Shown: positions 49,501-60,241, numbered from the stretch's first letter. The stretch: DNA of 64,000 nucleotides from Omphalotus guepiniiformis (GCA_028554645.1 JAQOOI010000017.1:620001-684000), one strand, 5' to 3'. Notes: generated by a model not told the origin, from the sequence alone. Numbers and translations: made by a program.

Positions 49501-49861
49501 ATGGGCAGTGATAAAGTTCCTGCGCTCGAGCGATCCCGACATGCACCCATGCGTGTATTCGCCATCCGCTTCACCCCTAAAGAGATCACAAGCTTGTCAT
49601 AGTTCAAAATCCTGCGATACAAGAAGTCAACTCTAGTCGGGGATCCAGATACAGGTCCTGAAGAATATTACCAGCCTGAATTGATGATAATACACATACT
49701 AGCTGGAAGGGTTGAACAGACACTGTGGCCGAAGGCGAGGCGGGGCTTGACTCATGTCAGGAGGCTATCGAAACTCCAGAGCTCCAAGTCCGGAGCAGCT
49801 GGAGGAAATCATGAAGTTGATAGAGGCGCCTCGGAAACCTCGGTGGTATACGCTCGTGTAG
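49501..49861 (+). pseudogene. Inverted, decayed family A copy
   Basis: Plus-strand relative, closest to copy 4. It starts with ATG at 49501 (MGSDKVPALERSRHAPM), keeps VFAIRFTPKEI, then has a TAG where the others have Glu of PEFKD. It continues with TLWPKARRGLTHVR, then loses the CAVVLADNSS region by deletion. It resumes in other frames as EAIETP and EQLEEIMKLIEAPRKPRWY. At least one nonsense change, one deletion and frame shifts, so it is non-functional. Confidence 0.8.
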
Positions 49862-50375
49862 GTGCAACATCTGTTCTGCTCGGACGATGTTGCTCGGAGG
49901 CTCCAGACGTTCTCTCTTGTACGATCTATGTCGCTTTGCTGTTGCTCTACTTTCGCTGTCTTGCTGAAATCTCATTCTCTGCCGTTCTCTTATTCGTGAG
50001 CATTCGCAAGGTACTTGCGTCAACTTCCAAGTTCTATACATCATTACAACTCGCATGAACATTTAGGAACGAAGACAAATGATAATGCAAGTTCCCACTG
50101 CATTTAAACTTTTCAGCTTAGCTCAGGTTCGTTTTTGCCTTCGTTCCGAAACCTATCAAGGCGCCGAACATGCGGATGAAGCCTAGTACAATGTCTGTCG
50201 CTCGATCGACGGCAAAAGCAGTAGAAGGACAGCTGTAATAAGATATAATGAGTTTACAACGGTAGCAAAGCGACATAAGGAAGAGCCAAAAGAATACAGA
50301 ATGGAAAAGGTGGTCCAGGTGTTTCCGAGAACGTCAGCCCGCATCGTCCGAGCAGAGCATCAGAGGTGACGGTGT
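49862..50375. other. Spacer in A/B array
   Basis: No intact gene. Contains 3'-flank sequence of family A (near 50270-50370) similar to that after copies 1 and 2. Confidence 0.5.
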
Positions 50376-50795
50376 CTATGGCTCGAGTTCATACCAGTGG
50401 GGCTTCCGAGGCGCGTTTATCAACTTCATAATCTCCTCTAGCTTCTCCGGGCTTGGAATCTCCATAGCCGCTCGACTCGAATTATCAGCGAGGACCACAG
50501 CGCAGTAAAAATCGTAAGAAGAACCCTTCCTTTTCACATGGACTATGCCCCGCCTCGCCTTCGGCCAGATATCTACAATTCTGGTCCCCAGTGCATAAAC
50601 AATGGCCATGTCAGGCAAGTATTCTCCTGGGGAATCCTCCGGTGGTGGGGGGTCTCCGTGTTTGGCAGGGCACCTGATTCGGCTGTCTTTGAACTCTGGT
50701 ATGCTTCGGAGCTCTTCAGTGGTGAAGCGGATGGCGTACCCACGCGGTGGTGTATATCGAAACCGGGCGGGTATGGAAATTTGATCGCTGCTCAT
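50376..50795 (-). CDS. Family A protein, copy 3
   Basis: 139 residues, starting MSSDQISIPARFRYTPPRG. All family blocks are present (TEELRSIPEFKD, GDPPPPEDSPGEYLPDM, DIWPKARRGIVHVKR, CAVVLADNSSRAAMEIPSP, LINAPRKPHWYELEP). Closest to copy 1 by eye. 5' UTR intron GTATAT...TTGTAG. Its divergent partner is the frameshifted family B copy at 51058, at nearly the same spacing (about 263 bases) as the copy 1 pair. Confidence 0.75.
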   Translation of the reverse strand: MSSDQISIPARFRYTPPRGYAIRFTTEELRSIPEFKDSRIRCPAKHGDPPPPEDSPGEYLPDMAIVYALGTRIVDIWPKARRGIVHVKRKGSSYDFYCAVVLADNSSRAAMEIPSPEKLEEIMKLINAPRKPHWYELEP

Positions 50796-51057
50796 TTTCT
50801 ACAACAGCTTGAGATGTCGATTTATCAATGAAAAGAAGTGAAAAATATACCTTTTCAAAATTCGAAATACGCTGGAAAGGGTTGTAGTAAAAGAGCCTCA
50901 GCGATGTGTCATCATTGTGTCGCGCGGTTAAAACACAGCCACTATCTTATCGTCTTTTTCTCAGCTTGGCCCCAGCTAGCTTTTTCATCTCGTTCGCATT
51001 GTTTCCGTCCAAAGCCCAGCATAGTGTAGTTCATCGCAGGAGGATCATGCTTATATG

Positions 51058-51265
51058 ATGGATAGTAGTCCACACAAGACCTACTCGACGAGAAATGCGT
51101 GGAGGCCCTCAAAAGTTTGCTTTGGGCCGGACTAACCTCAGCTTCCTGCACGCTACAGCAACATGCAGGTTTCACCGGCAAGTACAAAGCGACAAATCAG
51201 CAGCAGGCCAGCTTACAGACCCTTACTCCAGAGGAACAGGTCGAGAGATCATGAAGTGATGCCAA
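51058..51265 (+). pseudogene. Family B copy 2, frameshifted
   Basis: Starts MDSSPHKTYST like copy 1, but its frame stops after about 28 codons. The second half (FTGKY, then AAGQLTDPYSRGTGREIMK before a TGA) lies in other frames. The nucleotide similarity to copies 1, 3 and 4 is continuous. Confidence 0.6.
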
Positions 51266-52063
51266 GTGCTTTCTTTGGGTCGCCGCTGCTCCTCGTTGGA
51301 GTGGCAAGAACAGTTCTCAGATCCCACTGGATTTTCCGACAAGGTTCGATATGGCAGGCGAACATCGCTAAGATAGTATTATTATTGTGTCTCTACCTAG
51401 AGAACTGAATATCTAGATTGTTTGTCGTCGTAACACTCTGGTGAGCTTGTTGGCCAACTTCGTTCGTCCTTACCACTGCCCTTTCGTAGCTCTTGCTTGC
51501 GTTCGTTCAACTCATGGCCTCCACCAAGAATTTTCCACTGGAGGCCAACGCACTAGAAGTCCATACTTTGCGTCACCGGTCATCGTTGCAGAACAAGGAC
51601 CTTCTTACAGTATCGAGTCTGTCGTCACCTCTCTAAAGGCACGAGACTTCAAAATTGACGCTCCTGCTGAGCTTGGTTGGCTACCCTTCGTTATTACTGC
51701 CCTTGCGTGGCGCACTTACTTTCGATTCTTCATTCTTCACAGATTGCAGTGTGCCGTTCTCGCTCGGAATTCTTTCAGTAGTCGTCGTTTGTTCGCTTCC
51801 TCTTTCGTTCTTATCTGTATTGTATGTTTTTTGGATATTTGGATCTCTATCCCTCAATAGAATTATATTGTCAGAACAAAGCAGGGCTTCTCTGCAGAAT
51901 GTAGCCACGAAGAGGCGAAAATGTTGACTTGTCGTCGTGACAAGTCGCGACGAATGAAGAGAAAGATATATTCTATATTTTATTATATTCCAACGAAAGC
52001 AAAGCGACATAGATCATGCATGAGAACGAGCGTCAGCGACATCGCTCGAGCAGACGATTGTGT
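51266..52063. other. Spacer in A/B array
   Basis: About 800 bases with overlapping short ORFs on both strands and no motif shared with families A or B. No gene can be supported. Confidence 0.45.
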
Positions 52064-52477
52064 CTACATGAGCCAATACCACCGAGGTTTCCGAGGCGCA
52101 TTTATCCTGACCATGATTTTTTCCAGCTGCTCCGGACTCGGAGTCTCCATAGCCTCTCGGCTCGAGTTGTCAGCGAGAACCACAGCGCACTGTGGATCAT
52201 ACACAGACCCAGTGCATTTCACAGCGACCAGGCCCCGCCTTGCCTTCGGCCAGATATCGCCAATATCGCAAGCTAGAAAAAAGACCATCGCCATGTCAGG
52301 CAAGTATTCTGCCTCAGAGTTCTCGTCTATCGGGTCTCCAGGGAAGACAGGTCTCCTTATTCGCTCGTCTTTGAACGCTTCCATGCTTCGGAGCTCTTCT
52401 GTGGTGAAGCGGATGGCGAATACACGCAGTTGTGCACTTCGAGAGGGCGCGAGTTCAGGAACTCTATCGCTACCCAT
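52064..52477 (-). CDS. Family A protein, copy 4 (divergent)
   Basis: 137 residues, starting MGSDRVPELAPSRSAQLRVF. It retains AIRFTTEELRSM, DIWPKARRGLVAVK, CAVVLADNSSREAMETPSP and INAPRKPRWYWLM. The Pro-rich loop is replaced by DENSEAEYLPDMAMVFF. It is the source or sister of the inverted pseudogene at 49501 and of the remnants at 53.6 and 55.5 kb, which share the SEAEY/PDMAM segment. 5' UTR intron GTACGT...TTGTAG. Confidence 0.72.
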   Translation of the reverse strand: MGSDRVPELAPSRSAQLRVFAIRFTTEELRSMEAFKDERIRRPVFPGDPIDENSEAEYLPDMAMVFFLACDIGDIWPKARRGLVAVKCTGSVYDPQCAVVLADNSSREAMETPSPEQLEKIMVRINAPRKPRWYWLM

Positions 52478-53304
52478 TTGCTACAATGGCTTGAGATCAT
52501 AATGGATCAATCTGTGAAGTAAACACGTACTTTCTGAAATACGCTCACGGAAGGGAAAGTAGTCGATGGTCAAGACAGATTTTCGTGGGCTCTTTTGAGC
52601 CTACCATCACGTGATACCACTCAACAATCGGAAAATGTGGCACAGCAGCAGAGGACAAAGGTTTCGCCAAGCCTGAATTGGATGGGGTGCATCTGGGGCT
52701 GGGTTTGACCTATGGACGATCGGAAAGTCGAAAAAAGGAAGCCTCGTTTCGTACGCGGCGGTGGCGATTACAGACGTGTGGTCAGGCGCTAGAGAGATCA
52801 ACCATGGGTGGGTCATTCATTGTACGCGCTTTTCACAAGATGCAGAAAGGCATACCGATCTCCATTTGTTCAAGACACGTAAGATCTCTGGGTAACGAAA
52901 GCGAGGTCTTGAGACAACGTTCGAGTCTGAATTTTATGAAATAAAATGTTCTTGCTCTGCAATCTTGAGTGGCGACGGAGAGAAAGGATCTTGAAAGTTG
53001 AAAAACTTCATGACTTCTCGACCTGGCGTTCCTCTCGAGTAAGATACTGTAAGACGGCCTGCTACCACGTTGATGTACTTTTTGGCATCTTGGACAACGT
53101 TGGCGAAAGTTACTGACGAAGGCAAGAGCCCTATAGAGCCTTTCGTGCAGACAAATCGCACGGTTAAAACACAGCCACTATCTTATCGTCTTCTTCTGGT
53201 CTTTCATTACCCCCAGCTATAGCTAGCTAGCTTTTCATCAAGTTCGCATTGTTTCCGTCCAAAGCCCAGCACAGTGTAGTTTATCGCAGGAGGATCATGC
53301 TTAA
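52478..53304. other. Spacer with inverted family B-like fragment
   Basis: A minus-strand ORF at 52934-53161 contains VTFANVVQDAKKYINVVAGR and PGREVMKFFNF. This resembles the second half of family B and a fragment at 54890-54960. No complete gene is visible. Confidence 0.45.
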
Positions 53305-53487
53305 TTGATGGATAGTAGTGATAGTAGTCCCACAAGACCTACTCGACGAGAAATGCGTGGAGGCCCTCCAAAGTTTGCATTGGGCCGTAACCTCAGCTTC
53401 ACCGGCAAGTACAATAGCGACAAACTTGCAGCAGGCCGGATTACAGGTCCTTACTCCAAAGAAACAGGTCGAGAAGTCCTGAAGTAA
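53305..53487 (+). CDS. Family B ORF, copy 3 (about 60 aa)
   Basis: Starts MMDSSDSSPTRPTRREM and ends ITGPYSKETGREVLK. Relative to copies 1 and 2 a one-base change puts its first half in another frame, and about 26 bases in the middle are missing, which restores an open frame. It may be a chance survivor rather than a working gene. Confidence 0.35.
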   Translation: MMDSSDSSPTRPTRREMRGGPPKFALGRNLSFTGKYNSDKLAAGRITGPYSKETGREVLK

Positions 53488-53569
53488 TGCGAGGGTCCTT
53501 TGCGTCGTCGCTCAGCGCTCATCGATCATCGAATCGTCGGAGCAAGAACAAGAATCGATACGGCGGCGA

Positions 53570-53700
53570 AAGTCGCTGGAATAGTGAGTTTGTCTCTCCA
53601 CTCGAACAATCATCGCCAGGTCAGGCATGTATTCTGCCTCAGAGTCCTCGCTCATCTGGCCTCGTCGAGATGGCGCGAGTTCAGGAACTCTATCAGAGTC
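53570..53700 (-). pseudogene. Family A remnant in duplication unit 1
   Basis: The sequence around 53610-53650 matches the PDMAM/EAEY segment of family A copy 4 on the minus strand (plus-strand word GTCAGGCATGTATTCTGCCT). The rest of the gene is missing. Confidence 0.55.
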
Positions 53701-55124
53701 TTTGATGACCGCAATCGCTGTCTAATGATTTGAATTGGCGTTCTACTGTCGGATGACTTGTACTTACTTGGTTCGTCAGAAAGCTTCCGTCTTGGATCCA
53801 ATGATTTCTCATCTTTTAAAAGTGACTTTTAGTACAGACCTGTACGACCCACAGGGAAAGGTGCCAGTTTGAACGCCAACCTCTCCGCCGCGGTCACAGT
53901 CTAGCTCTGGTCTTCCGTATCTAGCAATCAATAGCACAAGCAAGAGCCTACAACAATCAGGAAGCAGCTGTTTCATATCGCTATACTACACGGGTTCTTG
54001 GATCAGAGATGCTGATTGAAGGTGTTCAATAGCCTAATGAATCTCCGAGTCTGATCAAGATAATGTATCGACTGAAGTAACTGATCAGGAAGCACTACAC
54101 TGGCATCTTTGCGCTGTATGCGTGCGGGACCTCGAGTGTCAACCTATCATCTAGGTAATACCAAAGCGTTCTCGAGTCTTCATGTCGGAAGCATCGATAA
54201 TTCAAAACTCGCCGTCCTTTAATTACCGACCATTACCACCTTTGTGGGAACTAATGAATTGCTACTTCCGGCGAGACAGTACGCATTTGGTGACTGAAAG
54301 ACCACTCTAATTGAATTCATATTATAATTACCGAGGTCTATATGTGGCCTGACATCTCTCCAGTCACTGCAAAGCGCTGGTGACTCGATGAGAAACACTC
54401 AAATTGACAGTTTTGAAGCCATAGTAGTACTTACACCGACTACAGTGGTAATGGCACCGATATCGGAGGAGTTTATGATAGTCAAGAGACCTGTCATTCA
54501 GTTTGCTTGTTGAGTTGATAGTGTTATCGCACCTGCACGACATGCGCCACACAGGAACAGAGTGAAGTCAAAGTCTAACTCCGACGTGGAGCTCTGGCCG
54601 GTTTGACTCTGTCGTACAAAATGTAACAGTGAGTATGCACATGTACACCGCAGCAAGGTGTATCATAAATACCTCTTCGAATCCTATCCACAACGAAGTT
54701 TGAACAGTGATGTCCGTCCAAGGTCAACCGAGTAGATTACCTGTCTGCAAGGACATGCTCGCCTCCGTCCACTGAGGAGTGAATGTATTTTCATTTTAAG
54801 AGGTTTACAAAACCCGAACCTTCTCTCTCAGCTCCATGAAAGCTCCATGAAGTCCAACATCACCTCAAGTAAACGTTCAGCCTGCTGCCACGCAAATGTA
54901 CTTCTCAATGGGATCTGCATCTTGGACAATGTTGGCGAAAGTTACTGACGAACTTGAAGGCAAGCGACTCGGATTCGCCCAGCACGAGCCCAAATCGCAC
55001 GGTCAAAACACAGCCACTATCTTATCGTCTTTTTCTTGTCTTTTTTGCCCCTAGCTTTAGCTTTTCATCTCGTTCGCATTGTTTCCGTCCAAAGCCCAAT
55101 ACATCGTAGCTTCTAGCAGGAGGA

Positions 55125-55324
55125 TTGAATGATGGGTAGTGCCCACAAGACCTACTCGACGAGGAATGCGTGGAGGCCCTCAAAAATTTGCCTTGAGCCG
55201 TAACCTCAGCTTCTTGCACGCTACAGCCTGAGGTTTCACAGGCAAGTACAAGAGCGACAAACTCGCAGCAGGCCGGCTTACAGGCCGTTACTCCAAAGGA
55301 ATAGATCAAGTACTACTGAAGTAA
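55125..55324 (+). pseudogene. Family B copy 4, broken
   Basis: Starts with an ATG giving MGSAHKTYST-like sequence but stops early. The second half, FTGKYKSDKLAAGRLTG and a TAA at about 55324, is in another frame, with an in-frame TGA between the halves. Confidence 0.55.
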
Positions 55325-55439
55325 TACGAGGTCCTTTGCGTCGTCACTCAGCACTCATCGATCATCGAATTGTCGGAACAAGACCAGTTCCCAACAAGAA
55401 TCAATGCGGCGGCGAAAGTCGCTGGACTAGCGAGTTTGT

Positions 55440-55560
55440 CTTCTACTCAAACAATCATCGCCATGTCAGGCATGTATTCTGCTTCAGAGTCCTCGTCGAT
55501 CCTGGCTTCCAGGTTCGGCAGGTCTCTTGCGTCTTTGAACCCAGGAAACGCATATTATTT
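55440..55560 (-). pseudogene. Family A remnant in duplication unit 2
   Basis: The minus strand encodes DEDSEAEYMPDMAMI, preceded by a degraded FKD region, closest to family A copy 4. The conserved DIWPKARRG and CAVVLADNSS blocks are absent. Confidence 0.6.
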
Positions 55561-56983
55561 TTCAAACTACACTGACGGAAGTAGCTGGAAGTAGTCAATG
55601 GTCAAGACAGATTTCGTGGCCATAACGATTACTATCTGATATTAACAATAGAGCAGGTGCTTACTGAAATACCTCGACTCCCACATACCGCGTAAATCGC
55701 ACCCGGAACATCCCAGGTGTTGAGCCAAAACGAGGTCATGGTTCAAGCTGTAAGAAGCCGTAAGCCGCCTAGACTCTTTTGATGCCCAAAATCGCTGTCT
55801 AATGATTTGAATCAGCGTTCTACATACTGTTGAATGACTTGTACATACTTGGTTTGACAGAAAGGATCCAATGATTCCTCTTCCCGCTCTACATATGTAG
55901 TAACAATCCGGAAATCTCGTTGAAGGACCGACCGGAAAGGTGCTATTACTGATGGTTTGCAAGAGCCTACAACAATCCTCTAAACAATCAGGAAGCAGCT
56001 GTTTCATACCTCTATACATGGGTTCTTGGATCAGAGATGCTGATCGGCTTCACCGCACGCTCCCAGTGTTGCCTCTATGTTTTCAAGAAAGACCAAAGCT
56101 TCGCATTGGGAAATTTTTGAAGGTGTTCAATAGCCTGATCAAGATAATGTATCGGATGGTATTTACTGGGATAACTGATCAAAAAGCACTACACATCTTC
56201 ACGCTGTATGCGTGCGGGACCCTGAGTGTCAACGTATTATCTCGATAGCACTAAAGCTAGGTAATACCAAAGCGTTCTCGAGTCATGTCGGAAGCATCCC
56301 GCGAGACAGTGTGCGTTTGGTGAATGAGGTTTGATTGAACTCATACTAATTACCGATGTCTAATATGTTGCCTGACATCTGTCCAGTCACTGCAAAGCCC
56401 CGGCGACTCTCGGTGAGAAACACCTCAAATTGACATTGACATTTTTGAGGCCATAGTACTAGTAGTACTTACACTGACTACAGTGGTCAAGCAAAGCAAT
56501 GGAGGAGGAGGTTCTGATAGTCGAGAGACCTATCATTCATATTGCTTAAACCCCTAACCGGATCCCCTAATCGTTGGTAGTGTTATCGCACCTGAACGAC
56601 ATGCGCCACACAGGAGAAGGGTGAACCCAGTCAAAGTCCAACTCCGGTTGACTGTGACGCTCTGGCAGGTTTGACTTTGTGGAACAAAAGGTAACGGTGA
56701 GTATGCACATGCACCGCAGCACGGTGTATAATTAAGTACCTCTTCGAACCTAGGTTCGAACAGTGATGCCCATCTAAAGTCAACCGAGTAGTTTACCTGT
56801 TTGCAAGGAAATGATGCTCGCCTCCGGCCACTGAGGAGTGAATGTATTTTTATTTTAAGAGGTTTACAGAACCCGAACCTTCTTTCTCTCAGCTCCATGA
56901 AAACTCCATGAAATCCACCGTCACCTCATCGGTTAATACCGAAGACCCTAGAATTCAACGTCGTACCTTATTTAATGCAGCAG

Positions 56984-57272
56984 GCATCATCTTCACTAAA
57001 GAATCAGGACGATGCCCGATGAGAGAGGTAGACTGTCCACTTCTTCTTGGTAATAGCACCGGTGACGGCCTGTAACGGCCTAGTTTCCGAGATGCGTAGC
57101 TCCCCGAAGAATGTATTATGTATATGATGCCTGCATCATCTTCACTAAAGAATCAGGACGATGCCCGATGAGAGAGGTAGACTTCTTCTTGGTAATGAGC
57201 ACCGGTAACGGCCTGTAACGGCCTGGTTTCCGAGATGCGTAGCTCCCCGAAGAATGTATTATGTATATGATG
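56984..57272 (+). repeat. Tandem direct repeat, two 149/140-bp units
   Basis: Unit 1 is 56984-57132 and unit 2 is 57133-57272. Both begin GCATCATCTTCACTAAAG and end GAATGTATTATGTATATGAT. They differ by small deletions (TGTCCAC missing in unit 2) and a few substitutions, so this is a fairly recent duplication. It ends 425 bases upstream of the first terpene cyclase ATG. Confidence 0.9.
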
Positions 57273-57696
57273 TAAGTATTGCGCAAGAGAATGCCAGTCT
57301 ATGCCAGTGCTACAAATACATACAGTCTCTATGCCGCGGTCCGAGAATCTTTCATACGGCCTTGTAGTTAGTGTGACAGATCTTTGATAGTTACGCAACC
57401 GCAATGAACTCTTTGGCCAGTTTTTCACTGTCAAGGACGAAAGGCAAGTCTCTAGATAGGAAGCAGGAGTGCATATCCTCCGGAGAATCGTTTCTTCCAT
57501 ACATCTTGTGTGTAAGACTGCGGCGTTGATTCCTGTCCACTGTCAGTTCAGAGATAACCAAGAAAAAAAATACGGGAAGCGTTCGCCGATGCGTAAGATG
57601 CATAAAGATTCATATACACAAGAGGTCCAGCATTTGCGAAAAAAGATAAAAAGGGACTCTGATTCAAGACGAACAGTATTCTCCATCTTCTCTACA
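57273..57696. other. Upstream region of first terpene cyclase
   Basis: The coding frame of the cyclase is open back to 57469, but the extra residues (basic, no conservation with the second cyclase) are unlikely to be translated. Otherwise nothing is recognised. Confidence 0.5.
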
Positions 57697-58811
57697 ATGG
57701 TCTCCTTCGTATCACAACCCGTCAACACCAACCTTATCGCGTCGTACTTCAGTGTGTCGCCTGTTCAAAACTGTGAGCAGGACGCAGGATCGATAATCAG
57801 TCACGCACTGAAGGAAACTATCGAGGACTGTACTCAACCTGATACCAAAGCGCGAAAGAAAGCTCTTTACCGACACAACAACCCGTTTGGTAATTTATTC
57901 GGGTTGTGCTTCAGCAAAAGCAGGAAAGACAGACTAGCGTATTGCGTCCAGTTCATCGAGCTCTTGTGTATCGTTGATGGTAAGGGACACCTTGTACGAC
58001 TAAGAGTCCCCGCTAACTCGCTACCGACTTCTCTAGACGTGATGGAAGATCTCCCTTTTGACATTGCCACGCAAGAGCACGAGATTCTATGCCAGGCGCT
58101 GGATCCTCGTTTTGACGCAGATCAGAACACGGGCAAGGCTGTGGGCGGGATGAAGCAGTTCCTGCGGAATCTTCGCAATAAAGTATTAGAAACCGGTGAT
58201 GCGGACGGCCAAATGCTGCTCTCGGTGCTGGCCACGAGCCTGCGTCAGCGAGATAGCGACGCATCAGAGTTCGATAGCCTCGAGCGATACATCCCGTACA
58301 GAATCGTAAATTTCGATTACGGGTTCGTGACTTGTTTTTTAAATGGAATTGGAGACCCGCTGAATAACTGGAATGCCACGTTTAAATTGATAGGTTTGTG
58401 TGTCAATTGATTCGTTGGACCATGGGCATCAGTTACACCGAGGTAGACAATGACCTCGCTAGAAACTTCGAGCACTCCATCGGTGTCATCGTCGGGCTGA
58501 CGAACGACTACTTCTCCTGGGATATGGAGCGGCAGCAAAAGACAGACAGAATCCGGAACGCCGTGCCAATCCTGATGAAACAGTATTCGTTGCCGGAAAA
58601 GCAGGCAAAGTCAATGGTAAAAGGGGTTATCATAGATTACGAGGAGAAACAAAGGAAGCAGAGCTTAATGCTGGAGCAGAGTCAGGCACCAGAGGTGACA
58701 GAAGGAATGAAGCAGTATGTTCATGCTCTGGGTTTGTTTGCGTCCGGTTACAGTTACTGGTGCGCCACTTGTCCTCGTTATCATAAACCACAAAAGGAAG
58801 AAGAACTGTAG
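57697..58811 (+). CDS. Class I terpene cyclase, copy 1
   Basis: Ionisation-type cyclase related to the cyclase half of fungal di/sesterterpene synthases (fusicoccadiene or ophiobolin F type), with no prenyltransferase domain. Starts MVSFVSQPVNTNLIASYFS, chosen over the open upstream frame because copy 2 starts at the same place. The Asp-rich metal motif is rebuilt across intron 1: CIVD joined to DVMEDLP. Next come RYIPYRIVNFDYG, FVCQLIRWTM, the NSE-type motif NDYFSWDME, DRIRNAVPILMKQY, and the family's C-terminal YSYWCATCPRYHKP. Two introns (the second starts GTTCGT after FDYG). About 330 residues. Intact and probably active; product unknown. Tandem with copy 2 in the same direction. Confidence 0.88.
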
Positions 58812-59166
58812 TGGAAATTAGCAGGACATTTGGATTTAAAAAGAAGTATTATGTACTTACAGAGGTAGTGACGGTTGATAGCCGGTTATTATTCATCCAT
58901 TGTATATGCAGAGCCTGCGCTAGACACTTCAGGGCTGAGCCTTCGAAAGACGGCGGATAATGTACGCCGAGGCGCCTAATTTTCAACACTGTAGCCATCG
59001 GGCTCGGACCCGCGATGCAACCACTGAACGTCTCAGATGGACACAGCATATCAGCTATCAGCTGCACCTGGTTCCTTTGCTCGGATAGGATACAGATTTA
59101 CTATAAGTGCCTAGTGGACGTACATTTAAGCCCAGGAGAACTGAGATTTGTGCTCTTCAGATACCC
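58812..59166. other. Intergenic between terpene cyclases
   Basis: About 355 bases. No gene; holds the 3' UTR of copy 1 and the promoter of copy 2. The 149-bp repeat found before copy 1 is not present here. Confidence 0.5.
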
Positions 59167-60241
59167 ATGTCGCCTTTCGCATCTCAGCCAATCGATACTA
59201 GTGAGGTCTCCTCCTATTTCAGCACCTACCCTGTCCGAAGCTGCGAACCGTACGCAATTTCGACCATCAACGACGCTTTGAAGCAAACTATTGAAAGCTG
59301 TACTCGACCTGGCACAAAGGAGCGCAAGCGTGCGCTGTATCGACACAGTAACCCGGCCGGAAACCTGTTTTCTCTATGCTTGACCGAAAGTGATGAAGAA
59401 AGAATTGCATTCGTGGTGAAATGTGCCGAGTTCCTGTGTATCGTCGACGGTAGAGTGCCTTTAATTGCTCTTGACCTAGCAAGTGAATAATAGCATTTTC
59501 AGACGTGATGGAGGAATTACCGCACGAGCAGGCCGTGGAGGAGTACGAAATTCTGTGTCAAGCCCTTGATCGTGACTTTGACACGGACGAAGACGCTGGT
59601 AAAGATTTCGGAAAGATGAAGCAGTTCCTGCGGAACATCCGCGACGATGTCCTAGAAATCGACAAGCAGAGAGGCCAGGCATTGCTTGATCTTTTAAAAA
59701 TCACCCTAAGGCGGCGAGACAGTGACTCCTCCGAGTTTGAAAGTCTTGAACGGTACATCCCATATAGAATTGTCAATTTTGATTACGAGTGAGTGTCCAC
59801 TTCTACCAGAACTCGACGAGCGATTGACACCTATTTGCTAGATTCGTTTGCCATCTGATTCGATGGAGCATGAAGATCGACAACGAGGACGTAGACAGCG
59901 ATCTAGCTCGAAGTTACGAGTACAGCATTGGGGTCATTGCCGGGCTGACGAATGACTTTTTCTCTTGGAACATGGAGCGACAAGAATGCACAGATAGAAT
60001 ACGCAATGCTGTGCCAATTTTGATGAAGGAGTATTTGTTGTCAGAGCAGCGAGCAAAGTCCGTGTTGAAAAGGATCATTTTAGAAGAAGAAGATAAAGCG
60101 ACGAGAAAAAAATTGAAGCTCCAGGTAGCAGAAGCGACAGATGGGTTGAAGCGCTATGTATCCGCCTTGGAAGTGTTTGCTGGGGGATACAGTTATTGGT
60201 GTGCGACTTGTCCTCGGTATGCAAAGCCACAGATGAAGTAG
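59167..60241 (+). CDS. Class I terpene cyclase, copy 2
   Basis: Paralog of copy 1 with the same two intron positions. MSPFASQPIDTSEVSSYFS, RALYRHSNPAGNLFSLC, and CIVD joined to DVMEELPHE (metal motif, closer to the DDxxEE form of chimeric synthases). RYIPYRIVNFDYE joins FVCHLIRWSM across an intron with donor GTGAGT. NDFFSWNME is the second metal motif, and the end is YSYWCATCPRYAKPQMK. About 335 residues. Divergence between the copies is spread over the whole protein while all metal and active-site motifs are kept, so both are likely under selection and may make different products. Confidence 0.88.

Larger units (their letters stand above)
53160..54990. repeat. Segmental duplication, unit 1 (about 1.8 kb)
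   Basis: Begins at the CACAGCCACTATCTTATCGTC block near 53170. It contains family B copy 3, a family A remnant and about 1.2 kb of non-coding sequence (CCTACAACAATC, GGTTCTTGGATCAGAGATGC, GTGAGAAACAC-like words). The same order recurs in unit 2 at 55000-56930, with many small indels and substitutions, so the duplication is not recent. Confidence 0.75.
55000..56930. repeat. Segmental duplication, unit 2 (about 1.9 kb)
   Basis: Collinear with unit 1. It starts at ACAGCCACTATCTTATCGTC (55009) and ends near the CTCCATGAAAACTCCATGAA words at about 56900. Contains family B copy 4 and a family A remnant. No intact gene is visible in the remainder. Confidence 0.75.

Noticed and set aside
57469..57696. 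N-terminal extension of terpene cyclase 1
   Set aside because: Open frame only. The residues are not conserved in the tandem paralog, which starts at the position of 57697.
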